In this document: positions 38,605 through 48,656 of the stretch, piece by piece
How the letters are laid out: each line of letters opens with the position of its first letter
Numbering within the stretch: the first letter of the stretch is position 1
Source: Lysinibacillus sp. SGAir0095
GTDB taxonomy: Bacteria; Bacillota; Bacilli; Bacillales_A; Planococcaceae
DNA length: 64,000 nucleotides
Direction of reading: 5' to 3'
Assembly (NCBI RefSeq): GCF_005491425.1
Contig: NZ_CP028083.1
Coordinates: 2,070,001-2,134,000, forward strand
Notes under the pieces: generated by a model
Database searches by the model: none
Seen by the model: only the letters and a program-made list of their open reading frames with translations
Told to the model about the DNA's origin: nothing
Made by a program: the position numbers and the translations under genes

Positions 38605-39525
38605 ATGACTAATGGTTGGACTAAAAGAGAGATTCGTGATCTAACAGGAAAAGTAGCAATTGTTACAGGAGGGAATAGTGGAATCGGTTACGAAACAAGC
38701 TTAGCCTTAGCAGAAAATTACGCTACTGTAGTTCTTGCTGTCCGTAATATCAATAAAGGACTTGAAGCTGTAGATAAAATTAAGAAAGAATTTCCTAATG
38801 CAGATATTCACGTAATGAAATTAGACTTAAATGAATTAGAAAGTGTAAGGGAGTTTGCAGAAGAATTTAGAAAAAAATTTCGTTCTTTATCTATATTGAT
38901 CAACAATGCTGGCGTACTAATGCCTCCTCGTAAAGAGACAAAGGATGGTTTTGAATCTCAGTTTGGGATAAACTATCTTGGGCATTTTGCATTAACCGGT
39001 TTATTACTAGATTTAATCATTAAAACGCCAGATTCAAGAGTTATTTCCATTGGTAGTATTTCGGCACACAATATTAAGCCTGAATTTAAAGAATTTTTGG
39101 GAGCAAAAAAGAAAACAAACACCAGAAAATGCTATGCTCAGAGTAAACTCGCTTGTATGTATTTTGCTAAGGAACTTCAGTATCACTTTCGTGCGCGTAA
39201 TATCGATTCAATGAGTATTGCCTGTCATCCTGGCATTGCTCAAACCTATATTTTTGGGAAGGGCTCTCGGAAACTTAAAACTCGTTTAACCCGCGCTTCG
39301 TTAAAAGTTATTGGACAAAGCGCTGAAGCTGCTGCTTATCCAATTTTGTATGCAGCTACAGAATATTCGATGCGTGGTGGCGAATATATTGGCCCTGACG
39401 GACGAAAAGGAATCAAAGGCTTTCCAACAGAACTTGAGATTTTAAATGAACAGTTTGTTGAAAATGTATCCAATAATTTATGGGTACTATCTGAAAAGCT
39501 AACAGGTGTCACATATAAGTTTTGA
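38605..39525 (+). CDS. short-chain dehydrogenase/reductase (retinol dehydrogenase-like)
   Basis: The 306-residue classical SDR: cofactor motif TGGNSGIG at about residues 20-27, NNAGVLMPP, a serine in ISIGSISAHN, and the catalytic YAQSK (Tyr and Lys four apart). The length and the FGINYLGHFALTGLLLDLII block place it in the retinol-dehydrogenase/WWOX-like group. AVRN at the end of the second strand suggests NADP(H). Substrate unknown. The RBS is AAGGAG. It stands alone and ends at a weak hairpin shared with the opposing amidohydrolase gene. Confidence 0.85.
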   Translation: MTNGWTKREIRDLTGKVAIVTGGNSGIGYETSLALAENYATVVLAVRNINKGLEAVDKIKKEFPNADIHVMKLDLNELESVREFAEEFRKKFRSLSILINNAGVLMPPRKETKDGFESQFGINYLGHFALTGLLLDLIIKTPDSRVISIGSISAHNIKPEFKEFLGAKKKTNTRKCYAQSKLACMYFAKELQYHFRARNIDSMSIACHPGIAQTYIFGKGSRKLKTRLTRASLKVIGQSAEAAAYPILYAATEYSMRGGEYIGPDGRKGIKGFPTELEILNEQFVENVSNNLWVLSEKLTGVTYKF

Positions 39526-39531
39526 AATGAA

Positions 39532-39561
39532 CAATCCCCCCTGCCACTAAAGAGGGGATTG
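39532..39561. terminator. terminator between convergent genes
   Basis: CAATCCCC-C-CT pairs with AG-A-GGGGATTG around GCCACTAA. The T-tract is modest on both sides. Confidence 0.6.
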
Positions 39562-39568
39562 ATTATTA

Positions 39569-41149
39569 TTAATGACGTTCGAATACAACACGACCAGCTA
39601 CGACCGTTTTAACTGCCTTTGCATTCAGCATATCTTCTGATGAACCTTCAAATAGATCGCGATCAAAAATTGTAAAATCAGCATCGTAACCTGGGCGTAT
39701 TAATCCTCGACTATCCTCTTTTCCAATGGCTTGAGCACTACCATATGTGTAGGCTAGGATGGCTTCATAACGCGTAAGCTTCTCATTCGGAAGATAGCCA
39801 TCGTGAGGATCAAAAGGTTTTTTACGTTCTACTGCAGCATAAATTGAAATTAATGGATCGATATCTTCAATAGGAGCATCGGTTCCAGCAGAACACATAA
39901 TCCCTCTGTCCAACATTTTTTTCCATGCATAAGCATACTCTAGACGCTTCTCACCAAGCCTATCAGCAACCCATGGGAAATCGGATGGCACAAAGGCTGG
40001 TTGTATATCAATGACAGCCGATAATTTTGTTATACGTTCTAATAACTCCTCATTCAACACACAGCAATGGATTAAACGATCACGCTTTCCAGCTGGTACT
40101 GGATATTTTTCAATTGCAGCGATGACCTGCTGTGCAGCCGCATCACCAATGATATGGACTGCAATCGCCTCGTTGTACGAACGAGCTAATTTCACCAGTT
40201 CTACTAATTGTTCATCTGTATGAATGAATAGACCTTTATTTTCAGGATTATCAGTATAAGGTTCGATCAAAGCAGCCGTAGCTCCACCCAATGAACCATC
40301 TGCAAAAATCTTCATGGCACCTGGTTCGATAAATGGTTCATCAAATGAAAGGTTTGCTTTCATCATTTCTTCAAAAACAGTATGATGTCGCAATAAATTT
40401 ACGCGGAAGTGATGCTTCTCTCCTATCACTCTTTCATAAGCAGACAACGGATTGGTATATTTACCAAAATAACTCATATCTTCAGTATGGCCGCCTGTTA
40501 ACCCTTTCGACAACATATCATCAATTGAACGATTTAAAGCATCCACTAAATCTTGTATGTACGCTTCGCCCTCACGTGGAATGGCATTCTTCACTAAATT
40601 ACAGGCTTGTTCATATAACAATCCATTTAGCTTTCCTTCAGAATCTCGACCAATTTTGCCACCAGCAGGTGAAATGCTGTTTTCATGAATATCTCCAGCT
40701 ATTAGGGCAGCTGTATTTCCTAATACTACATGATGACATACTCGAGTCAAAAGAATTGGCCCTGTTCGTAAGGCATCTAGCTCTTGAATCGTTGGAATTC
40801 GCTTGTCGATAAAATTATTTTCATTCCATCCTTCTCCGTATAGCCATTTATCTGCTGGTAAATCTTTTGCAGCTTCACGTACGAATGCAAGCATTTCATC
40901 TGCTGAAGTAGCTTTTGACAAATCTAATCGAATTAGCTTTTCACCGTGGAATAGAATATGAAGATGACTATCAACTAAACCCGGGTACATTGAAGCACCA
41001 TTCAAATTGGAAAAAGTATCTGCTTTGGATTCTAGTTCTTCAAAGGTCCCTACTTCTAAAATTTTTCCATTCTCCACTAATACTGCTTCGACTTTTTCAT
41101 GTTCGGAAGCCATCGTATAGATTGGCCCACCATGCCACAACTCTTTCAT
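39569..41149 (-). CDS. YtcJ-like amidohydrolase
   Basis: The 526-residue metal-dependent hydrolase is of the amidohydrolase-3/YtcJ group: SMYPGLVDSHLHILFHGEKL (metal HxH), AIAVHIIGDAAAQQVI (His), CSAGTDAPIEDIDPLISIYA (catalytic Asp), and the C-terminal beta-sandwich part GLIRPGYDADFTIFDRDLF. It is cytoplasmic, with no signal. The ATG at 41149 follows AAAGGA by 9 bases; an upstream ATG extension of 12 residues is possible but has a poorer RBS. The substrate (an amide or N-acyl compound) is unknown. Confidence 0.83.
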   Translation of the reverse strand: MKELWHGGPIYTMASEHEKVEAVLVENGKILEVGTFEELESKADTFSNLNGASMYPGLVDSHLHILFHGEKLIRLDLSKATSADEMLAFVREAAKDLPADKWLYGEGWNENNFIDKRIPTIQELDALRTGPILLTRVCHHVVLGNTAALIAGDIHENSISPAGGKIGRDSEGKLNGLLYEQACNLVKNAIPREGEAYIQDLVDALNRSIDDMLSKGLTGGHTEDMSYFGKYTNPLSAYERVIGEKHHFRVNLLRHHTVFEEMMKANLSFDEPFIEPGAMKIFADGSLGGATAALIEPYTDNPENKGLFIHTDEQLVELVKLARSYNEAIAVHIIGDAAAQQVIAAIEKYPVPAGKRDRLIHCCVLNEELLERITKLSAVIDIQPAFVPSDFPWVADRLGEKRLEYAYAWKKMLDRGIMCSAGTDAPIEDIDPLISIYAAVERKKPFDPHDGYLPNEKLTRYEAILAYTYGSAQAIGKEDSRGLIRPGYDADFTIFDRDLFEGSSEDMLNAKAVKTVVAGRVVFERH

Positions 41150-41264
41150 CTTATCAATTCCTTTCATAATTTTTTGTTCCAACATTTAGTTATAAATACT
41201 AGATTTTCTACTAATCTCATTATGCTATTTAACTTCAAAATCCTCAAGTAAAGGAAGTCCTTCC

Positions 41265-41292
41265 AAAAAAAAAGACACGTGAATCGTGTCTT
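41265..41292 (-). terminator. terminator of vanW-like gene 1
   Basis: AAGACACG pairs with CGTGTCTT around TGAAT, and a run of As on the plus strand gives a T-tract on the minus strand. It overlaps the stop codon. Confidence 0.83.
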
Positions 41293-42235
41293 AGTGCAAA
41301 TGACTTAGTTCATTTTTTAGAATTTGTTCATATTCCTTTGATGTCTTGATTTGAATCGTAATCGAACCTTTTTGATAATAAGTTTTAACGATAAATGGAA
41401 TCCCGGTTGTATTTTGAAAAACAAAATCAAGGCCTCCAAAGGAAACAGTTGCATCTCTTCCTTTTGGTACATATCCGACATCACGTGAATGATTATGTCT
41501 TTCGATGATTTTGATATCTAATTGGTCGACAGCATTGAATAAGGTAGATGATGTTTGACAGATTCCACCGCCTATTCCCATAATCATTTTTCCTCGGATA
41601 ATTTCCGGTGCCATTTGATAGCCAGACGCAACATCTCTTGGACCTACAACAGAATTAAATGAAAATATGTCATTGTTTCCGACAATTACATTATTTATAG
41701 CCATTGCAGAAAGCTCAATGTTTTTACTTCGGCCAGAGTTATGTGCTCTAAACCGAGTGGAATAAGAAGCAAGTACAACTTCATTGAAATAAGGAATATC
41801 TTTAATACTATAGTCACTTTTAGTGTACTTTAATGGTAGTTCTATTTCTCCCCCCGAGAAAGAATGCTGGATTATTAGTTCAACAAGCTCTTCTTCGTTC
41901 ACTGTTATCAGGGGTCTACCTTTAATAATTTCGCCATTCTCATCAATTTTATCTAATATCATTGATTTTCTATAACCGCCACTATCAACAGAACCATTCA
42001 CAAATTGATGAACCCACTTTTCCAATTCTTTTTTATACTGGGAGATGTCTACAATCAAATCATAATCGGTAGGTGTTATGTTCTTTACTATTTCTTTAGT
42101 AAATGGATCAATAATTTTTATCGTTCTTTGAGAGGGTGTTTCACTTTGTATGGTTTCCTGAGCATTTGTGTGGAAAGCATTGATCGAAAGGAAAAAAATG
42201 AGAGTCATGAATAGTACTTTTTTTAATTCAAACAC
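41291..42235 (-). CDS. VanW-family secreted protein 1
   Basis: The 314-residue protein has a signal peptide (VLFMTLIFFLSINAFHTNAQ) and a C-terminal VanW domain. The best marks are FSFNSVVGPRDVASGYQMAP and GIGGGICQTSSTLFNAVDQL with the conserved Cys, then ERHNHSRDVGYVPKGRDATV. VanW occurs in some vancomycin-resistance clusters but its activity is unknown; in spore formers it often appears in proteins made during sporulation or germination. It lies directly downstream of a gerA-type operon and shares its whole domain with the second VanW protein at 48657. The GTG start at 42235 is the likeliest; the RBS is weak. Confidence 0.82.
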   Translation of the reverse strand: MFELKKVLFMTLIFFLSINAFHTNAQETIQSETPSQRTIKIIDPFTKEIVKNITPTDYDLIVDISQYKKELEKWVHQFVNGSVDSGGYRKSMILDKIDENGEIIKGRPLITVNEEELVELIIQHSFSGGEIELPLKYTKSDYSIKDIPYFNEVVLASYSTRFRAHNSGRSKNIELSAMAINNVIVGNNDIFSFNSVVGPRDVASGYQMAPEIIRGKMIMGIGGGICQTSSTLFNAVDQLDIKIIERHNHSRDVGYVPKGRDATVSFGGLDFVFQNTTGIPFIVKTYYQKGSITIQIKTSKEYEQILKNELSHLH

Positions 42236-42313
42236 TTTTAACCCAACCTAACATTGTCTGTCGTTGAGTTTATCATTCCCTAAACGACTTGAAATATAAA
42301 ATGACCATTAAAA

Positions 42314-43432
42314 TTATTCAAATACACCATTTCGAATGATCTCAACATCGACTTTAATATTAACTTTCATGTCTCTGTACAGTTCACTCCATTTCTTAGT
42401 AGTAAGATCTACATTTCGAACTTGTGATTTATAATGTTCCCCAAAGCCAAAGATATCTGAATTTACTTCTTGGCTATACTCAAGGACTCTAGTCATTTCT
42501 TCCTTAATTTTTTCATTCATTGCTTTCTCGATTTTGTCCAACATTTTAGCATCGCTAGTTGAAATGGTATTTTCGATTTCTAATATTCGACACATCATTT
42601 TTACCGTTAGATTAAATTCGTTTTTCTCAGGATTAACAACTTTCATTCCTCTAGTTGTCTTAATGGAATCAACCGCAATTTCTAATTGATTATCTTTAAA
42701 TTTGGAAGCGTCTATTGAATCTCCATCCAAAGAAAGATCAAGTGTTCCATCCTTGAAATTATCCTGCATCATCATAATATAGAAAAAATCATCTGCCGGA
42801 AGTTCGCCTACCATTTTTTCATTACTAAAAAAAGCAACTCCATCAATCTGAATAAATTCCCCCTTCTTTGCGAGGATGGGCATTGCATAGTTTCGTACTT
42901 CAGAGTAATGATCACGTACAACCTCATGTGTCGTTGAGGAGATGGTTTGTTGTTGTTTGACATTATGATCGATCAAGTTATAAATATGTTGGCCGACATC
43001 CGAAACATCCTTATATTGATACTTAAGGAGAGACTTGGATGTACCTTTTACAACAGCCAGATAAACACTGGTACTTACCTCATTATTCATCATTAATGTG
43101 TGTATAGTTTGTCCAAGTCCGTTTTTTGCTAACTCTTCTCCGAATAACACAACACGTAATTGACCAGTTGCTAGTTTTTTTGCGGTTTTCATATCTGTTT
43201 TAATTCGAGTACCTTTACTTGTTTTATCAGTTTCTGATTGAACTTCCACTTTACTCTCGAATTCAGGATTAATTTGTCTAATTACAGCGGTTGTAGTAAC
43301 TTTATCTTCTTCTTCCATGTCGTAACCAAGTAAAGTAACCAATCCTATCCTTTCAAGAATTCTAGATTCAGCACATCCCATTACTAACATACAGCACAAT
43401 AACAACACTACTAATAATTTTACTTTTTTCAA
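42314..43432 (-). CDS. gerKC: spore germination receptor subunit C, Ger(x)C lipoprotein
   Basis: The 372-residue lipoprotein has signal LLVVLLLCCMLVMGC with lipidated Cys20, followed by the Ger(x)C pattern: ERIGLVTLLGYDMEEEDKVT, TARKLA-like TAKKLATGQLRVVLFGEELA, and the C-terminal helical domain IEKAMNEKIKEEMTRVLEYS ... DIFGFGEHYK. It would sit on the outer face of the spore inner membrane as the third subunit of a nutrient germinant receptor. Its start overlaps the subunit B stop by four bases. The symbol denotes the family; which Ger receptor it equals cannot be told. Confidence 0.87.
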   Translation of the reverse strand: MKKVKLLVVLLLCCMLVMGCAESRILERIGLVTLLGYDMEEEDKVTTTAVIRQINPEFESKVEVQSETDKTSKGTRIKTDMKTAKKLATGQLRVVLFGEELAKNGLGQTIHTLMMNNEVSTSVYLAVVKGTSKSLLKYQYKDVSDVGQHIYNLIDHNVKQQQTISSTTHEVVRDHYSEVRNYAMPILAKKGEFIQIDGVAFFSNEKMVGELPADDFFYIMMMQDNFKDGTLDLSLDGDSIDASKFKDNQLEIAVDSIKTTRGMKVVNPEKNEFNLTVKMMCRILEIENTISTSDAKMLDKIEKAMNEKIKEEMTRVLEYSQEVNSDIFGFGEHYKSQVRNVDLTTKKWSELYRDMKVNIKVDVEIIRNGVFE

Positions 43433-44541
43433 TTACTTCTCTCCCAATTTTTAAACAACATCTTTTTTATTAAAGCCATAATATAAAGTAGAAAGGGATA
43501 GATATAAACAATACAAAAAGCAATTTGAGCAAATAAATGGTTCGCTTTATCTATTTGTATTCGTGATTGTATAGGGATATTGGCGAAAAATATAAGAATA
43601 CAAAATAGCCAAATAAAAGTTGTTTCTCTCAGCTTTTTAATTCGATTGATTCCTCGATAAGCTGCCCAAGAAAATAAACAAAGGTTCGGTAAAATAATCA
43701 TCATCCAAAAGCAGATAATAATAATTTCGATTCTTTCTATAAATGGAAGCTTTACAACACTAAATAAAGTAAGTGTTGCCCAGACAGTTCTATCTAATTG
43801 ATTCTCACTAAAGTAAACAATCGTAACTAGCATTACAGACAAATAAATAAACAATGTAAAAAGTAAACCCAAATGAACATATTTTTGTACGTTATTCTTT
43901 TCCTTAGCAAAAGGATATAGAACATTGATAATTTCAAAGCCAACAATTGTGAAGGTCATTGAATATGCGCCTTTAAGGATGCTTGTCAAATCATTTTTAA
44001 AGATTGGAAGTATATGATTGTAGTGTGCGAACTCTAATGGCATAAACAAAATTATTAAGATCCAGAGGCCAGTAAAAAAACTAAAAAAACAGACTCCAAT
44101 CATAATTCGCAATCCACCAGAAAATGCATAAATAACTAGAAGCAGCAACGTAATTGTAATAAATGACTGTGATAAATTTTGGAATACCCAAGTATTTATT
44201 ACTTCAATATAATTTTTAATTACGGAATAAAAGGCGAAAGAACAATACAATACATAGATTAAATTAAGAAAATTGCCAATGTATTTACCGAATATTTCCT
44301 GATGAATCCCATATAGGTCATTTGATGGAAATAATTCGAGAGTTTTAATCATGACAAATACAACAATATGTGAAAATATGGTGGCTAATATTACGGAAAT
44401 CCACGCGTCGTTGCTGGCATCTTTTACAACCACTCGTTGAAAACCGTGGATTCCAACACCAATTTGAGTTGCTACCACAACAAAAAAGAAGAGAGAGGTA
44501 CTTATTTTTTGGCTATTACTGATTTGGAGAGTAGATTTCAT
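43429..44541 (-). CDS. gerKB: spore germination receptor subunit B (APC-type membrane protein)
   Basis: The 370-residue protein has ten membrane helices of the GerB/YndE-type amino acid permease fold: ISTSLFFFVVVATQIGVGIH at the start, EIFGKYIGNFLNLIYVLYCS, and FTIVGFEIINVLYPFAKEKN in helix 6. B subunits bind the germinant, so receptor specificity should lie here. It overlaps both neighbours by four bases, so A, B and C are made in step. The specificity cannot be predicted. Confidence 0.88.
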   Translation of the reverse strand: MKSTLQISNSQKISTSLFFFVVVATQIGVGIHGFQRVVVKDASNDAWISVILATIFSHIVVFVMIKTLELFPSNDLYGIHQEIFGKYIGNFLNLIYVLYCSFAFYSVIKNYIEVINTWVFQNLSQSFITITLLLLVIYAFSGGLRIMIGVCFFSFFTGLWILIILFMPLEFAHYNHILPIFKNDLTSILKGAYSMTFTIVGFEIINVLYPFAKEKNNVQKYVHLGLLFTLFIYLSVMLVTIVYFSENQLDRTVWATLTLFSVVKLPFIERIEIIIICFWMMIILPNLCLFSWAAYRGINRIKKLRETTFIWLFCILIFFANIPIQSRIQIDKANHLFAQIAFCIVYIYPFLLYIMALIKKMLFKNWERSN

Positions 44542-46067
44542 TTTTTCACCTTCTCTTCTTTGGAAAGTGTGTTTTCTGTATCCTTTCCAGTTTCAGTGGA
44601 TCTTGAATTCGCAGCATGCCGCTTAACTAATGGAAATGGCAGTCTTATAAGACTATCTGACCAATCTCCCCATCTTGGTGGATAAATTGGGGCTGTATAA
44701 GGAGCACCTAAAGTTGACTGTCTTAATAAATGAATAATCAAGTAACAAAAGGCAAGCATTATTCCATAAAATCCCCAGAATCCTGCTAAGATAATGATTG
44801 GAAAACGTAAAATTCTAATTACATTCCCCATCAAATAATTGGGTGTTGTAAACGAAGAAAGTGCACATAAAGCAATAATAATGATTAAAATATTGCTTGT
44901 TATACCTGCTTGAACTGCAGCAGTACCTAATACAATACCTCCTACAATCCCAATTGTTTGACCGACCTTTGTAGGCAACCTTGCACCTGCCTCCCGCAAT
45001 AATTCAATGATTAATTCTAAAAGCAAGGCTTCTATAATTGGCGGGAACGGAACAATTGCCCTCGATTCACTTAACGGTACTAACATGGGTTGCGGTATTA
45101 CCTCATAATGAAAGGTTAAGGCTGCAACGTATATGGGTGTAAAAAAAATGGATATTAAAATTGCCATGAAACGTAATAAACGAATAAATGTAGCGATGGG
45201 CCAACGAAGATTTTGGTCTTCTCTACTTTGAAAAAATTCAAAAAAACTATAGGGGCAAAGGATTCCCATAGAACTTCCATTTACCATAATTCCGACTTTC
45301 CCGCTTACCAGGCCATCACAAAACCTGTCAGGTCTTTCTGTTAGAAGCATTTGAGGGAACATTGAAAATGAATTATCATCAATTAACTCCGCCAAAACAG
45401 CACTATCAATCAGGTCGGTTAGGTCTAGATCATTGATTCTTTGGCGAACAGTATTAACGTGTTGCTCATTTGCAATACCATCAACATATAAAAGAGATAC
45501 TGAAGTATTTGTTGCTGTTCCTAGAACAAACTTTTCATTACATAAGTTAGGGTTAGTGATATATCGTCGAATCAGGGATATGTTTGTTGCTATATTTTCG
45601 TTGAATCCAACCTGTGAACCGATAACTTGGGACTCGTTCTCCGGTGCTGATAAGCCTCTCGATTGATAGGAGGAAATTTTTGCAACAACTAGTTCAGGAT
45701 AGCCATCAACATGAATTAACACAGCTCCGATTAATAGTTCATGAACAGATTTATTTAGCTCTGTTAATAAGTCGACCTCAGCTATTAGAAGCTTTTCTTT
45801 AATAACTTTTGGAGATGTACTATTTACTTTTTCAAGCGTAGTTAATATTTGTTCATTCAATGTTTTTCCATCAATTAAAAAGTCAAGAAATGCAATCGTT
45901 ATGGAATCGCTAATTTTTTTGACAATCAAATCAGCTGGTGAATGAATCGACTTTTTAAGTTTATCAAGAAATTCAGTTTTCGAATTTGGAATTGGTGTTT
46001 TTTGGGGTTCTTCTTTTTTTGCTGCGTTATTAGATGGATTTTCTTGCTTATTTTTCTTTCTAAACAT
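44538..46067 (-). CDS. gerKA: spore germination receptor subunit A
   Basis: The 509-residue GerA-family protein has a hydrophilic N-terminal half of about 290 residues (with Lys/Asn-rich start, LIGAVLIHVDGYPELVVAKI, SVSLLYVDGIANEQHVNTVR, TERPDRFCDGLVSGKVGIMV NG) and a C-terminal membrane half with about five helices (ALLLELIIELLREAGARLPT, IVGGIVLGTAAVQAGITSNI). It is expected in the spore inner membrane, expressed in the forespore under SigG. The ATG at 46067 follows GGAGAG; an ATG 15 bases earlier precedes that RBS. It is the first gene of the A-B-C operon. Confidence 0.88.
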   Translation of the reverse strand: MFRKKNKQENPSNNAAKKEEPQKTPIPNSKTEFLDKLKKSIHSPADLIVKKISDSITIAFLDFLIDGKTLNEQILTTLEKVNSTSPKVIKEKLLIAEVDLLTELNKSVHELLIGAVLIHVDGYPELVVAKISSYQSRGLSAPENESQVIGSQVGFNENIATNISLIRRYITNPNLCNEKFVLGTATNTSVSLLYVDGIANEQHVNTVRQRINDLDLTDLIDSAVLAELIDDNSFSMFPQMLLTERPDRFCDGLVSGKVGIMVNGSSMGILCPYSFFEFFQSREDQNLRWPIATFIRLLRFMAILISIFFTPIYVAALTFHYEVIPQPMLVPLSESRAIVPFPPIIEALLLELIIELLREAGARLPTKVGQTIGIVGGIVLGTAAVQAGITSNILIIIIALCALSSFTTPNYLMGNVIRILRFPIIILAGFWGFYGIMLAFCYLIIHLLRQSTLGAPYTAPIYPPRWGDWSDSLIRLPFPLVKRHAANSRSTETGKDTENTLSKEEKVKK

Positions 46068-46140
46068 AAAACTTCTCTCCATTTCCTATCTTTACATAGG
46101 ATGTCTTAATAGAGTTGAACTATACTATCAATTTAGAATG

Positions 46141-46182
46141 AAAAAAGGCAATTTTTTCGCTAGAGAACGAAAAAATTGCCTT
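46141..46182 (-). terminator. terminator of the chemoreceptor gene
   Basis: A perfect 15-bp stem (AAGGCAATTTTTTCG with CGAAAAAATTGCCTT) with a T-tract on the minus strand lies five bases past the stop. Confidence 0.88.
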
Positions 46183-46187
46183 ATCTC

Positions 46188-48353
46188 TTACATTTTAAAA
46201 GCTTGTGCTGCCTGCTTTAGATTTTCTGCCATAGTGGCTAAATTATCAGCAGATGCTGCGATTTCTTCCATTGAACTATTTTGCTGTTCCGATGCAGAAG
46301 CAATTTCTTGAGTATTACGAGAAGCCTCAATCGAGATTTTAGATATGTGATCGATTTCATCCACCATTTTTTCAGAAGAATTTTTAATATGCTGACTTTC
46401 ATCTAAAATTTCTTTCATGTGAATAGAAACCTTATCAACTGCTTTTGCAATATTCTCGAATTCACTACCAGCTCTTACAACTAATTCTTTCCCATCATTC
46501 ACAGCAGAATTCCCATCCTCCATCGCCTGGATAGATAAGGTAATTTCCTTTTGAATATCCTTAATCAAATCACTGATTTGTGCAGATGCTCTACTTGATT
46601 GCTCAGCAAGCTTACGAACTTCATCTGCCACGACTGCAAATCCTCTACCATACTCACCTGCTCTTGCTGCTTCAATTGCCGCATTTAGCGCAAGTAGATT
46701 TGTTTGGTTTGCAATTTCTGTAATTACGGAAACAATATCATTAATTTCAGTTGATTTTTTCCCTAGCCCGTTAATTGTATTTGATGCCGCATTCGTTTTT
46801 TCTTCAACAGTTTTCATATAGTTAATCGTATTGCCGATAACCTCTGAACCTGAACTGGATGCATCAACTGCTTGACTTGAAAGCTCATTTGTTCTTTGAA
46901 TATTGTCCGCTATAGCAGAAATACCATCTGAAATATTCACTACAACATTTTTTGCATTATCTGTAAAGCTCACTTGAGTTTCTGTGTTAGATGCAATTGT
47001 TTGAATAGAAGCGGAGATTTGCTCCGTCGCTTGAACAGTTTCATCAGAGCTTGCTGATAATTCTTCTGATGAAGATAGTACTTTATCGGACGCTTTCTTA
47101 ATTTCGGATACGAGATGCTTAATATTATCAATCATAAGATTAAAGTTATTTGAGAGTTGTCCAATCTCATCGCGTCGTTTTGTTTTAATAATTTTTGTTG
47201 TAAGATCACCAGTTGCAATTCTCTCCATTTTAGACGAAAGAACCAAAATTGGTTTCGTAATGCTTCTTACAATAATAAACGTAATGATAATTATAGCAAT
47301 TGCAGCAATGAGAATCATAATAATTGTTGCATCACGTAATTCTTTTGAATCGGAAAGTACATCCTTTGAAGGTGTATAAATAGCTAATCCATACCCCACC
47401 GAATTGATTGGCGTATAGGTAATGATGTATTCCTCATCTTTATAATCAAATGTAGAAATACCTGATTCTTGAGTACTTTTTTCTAAAAACGCACTCAATT
47501 CTCCAAGATCCGCTTCTTCAAATTTAGTTCCAACTAAGTCTTTAGAAGGGTGTTCTTGAATAATACCTTGTTCATCAATTAAAGTAATCAGATTTGAAGA
47601 GTTTTCATCTTCTGCTAAATATGTACCAACTAAGGCTTCCAGATTTGCTGCACCAGCTAAAATACCTACTATTAAACCTTTGTCATTGAAAATTGGTGTA
47701 GCAGCAACAACAGCACGTTTACCTGTATTCTCTAGAGTTATCACTTCTGAGAAGGCTGATTTTCCACCAAATACAGCAGAAACATAGCTTTGGTTACTAT
47801 AATCCGCTCCAACACTGTTCTTCAGTGTATGGGCTAGAACCGTACCTTCTTTGTCAATAACAAACATTGTATCAAATACATCAGAACGATTTTCTAACAT
47901 ATTGATATATGGTAATACTCGCTCAGCATCCATCGTTTTCATCACATCACTCGCTGCAGCTACCTGCATTTCGGAGATTTGAGTATTAAACCACTGCTCG
48001 ATGGAAAGAGACTTACTTACAGCAAGATCCTCCATAGCGTTCTGCTCTTTTTCTATCAAAATACCACTATTGTTATTTTGAATAAATAAAGAAACAGCAA
48101 TTAATGGAATAATTGAAATTAATAATATAGCGGTAACGAATCGAGTTCGTATACTAATCATCCGTTTTTTCTTAGTTGAATCTTGCTGTACCTTTTCCGA
48201 GGTTGCTTCTTTTGGAGCCTTTTTCTTTTTGAACATAAATAGATTTTTTTGCTTTTTAAACTCGGATGAATCCTTTGGAATTTTCTGTTTTCTTAACTTG
48301 TTTAACTCCTTTTGAATCTTTTGCTTTTTTGGCTTTTTATTTTTGATTAACAA
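46188..48353 (-). CDS. methyl-accepting chemotaxis protein with dCache sensor and lysine-rich N-terminus
   Basis: A 721-residue chemoreceptor. From the TTG at 48353 (8 bases after GGGGGG) there is a cytoplasmic stretch of about 65 residues, nearly all Lys, Glu, Gln and Ser ([20 protein letters not shown]), then TM1 ([20 protein letters not shown]). An extracellular dCache domain of about 250 residues contains a [20 protein letters not shown] block. TM2, HAMP and the signalling domain follow, with the hairpin tip [20 protein letters not shown] and [20 protein letters not shown]. It resembles B. subtilis McpA/TlpA, which sense amino acids or sugars. The basic leader is unusual. An internal ATG at codon 40 would shorten it but lacks an RBS. 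Confidence 0.85.
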   Translation of the reverse strand: MLIKNKKPKKQKIQKELNKLRKQKIPKDSSEFKKQKNLFMFKKKKAPKEATSEKVQQDSTKKKRMISIRTRFVTAILLISIIPLIAVSLFIQNNNSGILIEKEQNAMEDLAVSKSLSIEQWFNTQISEMQVAAASDVMKTMDAERVLPYINMLENRSDVFDTMFVIDKEGTVLAHTLKNSVGADYSNQSYVSAVFGGKSAFSEVITLENTGKRAVVAATPIFNDKGLIVGILAGAANLEALVGTYLAEDENSSNLITLIDEQGIIQEHPSKDLVGTKFEEADLGELSAFLEKSTQESGISTFDYKDEEYIITYTPINSVGYGLAIYTPSKDVLSDSKELRDATIIMILIAAIAIIIITFIIVRSITKPILVLSSKMERIATGDLTTKIIKTKRRDEIGQLSNNFNLMIDNIKHLVSEIKKASDKVLSSSEELSASSDETVQATEQISASIQTIASNTETQVSFTDNAKNVVVNISDGISAIADNIQRTNELSSQAVDASSSGSEVIGNTINYMKTVEEKTNAASNTINGLGKKSTEINDIVSVITEIANQTNLLALNAAIEAARAGEYGRGFAVVADEVRKLAEQSSRASAQISDLIKDIQKEITLSIQAMEDGNSAVNDGKELVVRAGSEFENIAKAVDKVSIHMKEILDESQHIKNSSEKMVDEIDHISKISIEASRNTQEIASASEQQNSSMEEIAASADNLATMAENLKQAAQAFKM

Positions 48354-48656
48354 TAAAGTAGCCCCCCTGACGCATTTCTAGTTTTCAATTATGTGAAAAT
48401 TGAAGTTGTAATTGTAAATTCCTCCCTTTTGCGATAATATTTTCAGAATTAATTATATACTAAAAATAATAGTAATAAAATATAAATTTAGAACATTATT
48501 ACTAAACGAAAAAATACTACTAGTTAAAAAGTATAAGAAATTTGAAAATATAGTAACTTTTTATGAGATAACTTCGATTCTAATAAAAAATAGACACGAT
48601 ATTTGTGCCTATTTTTAAGTGTATCCATTTCAATTGCGTTCAAAATTAGCAGAATG
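48354..48656. other. intergenic region between chemoreceptor and vanW-like gene 2
   Basis: It contains the probable terminator of vanW-like gene 2 (not the chemoreceptor) at 48585-48616: AAAAATAG and CTATTTTT with inner CAC/GTG. A second GGGAGG motif near 48424 (minus strand) has no usable start after it. No SigD-type promoter was recognised for the chemoreceptor. Confidence 0.45.

Noticed and set aside
41291..42235. Vancomycin resistance cluster
   Set aside because: VanW alone occurs widely in spore formers; no vanA/B ligase, vanH or vanX homologue is nearby.
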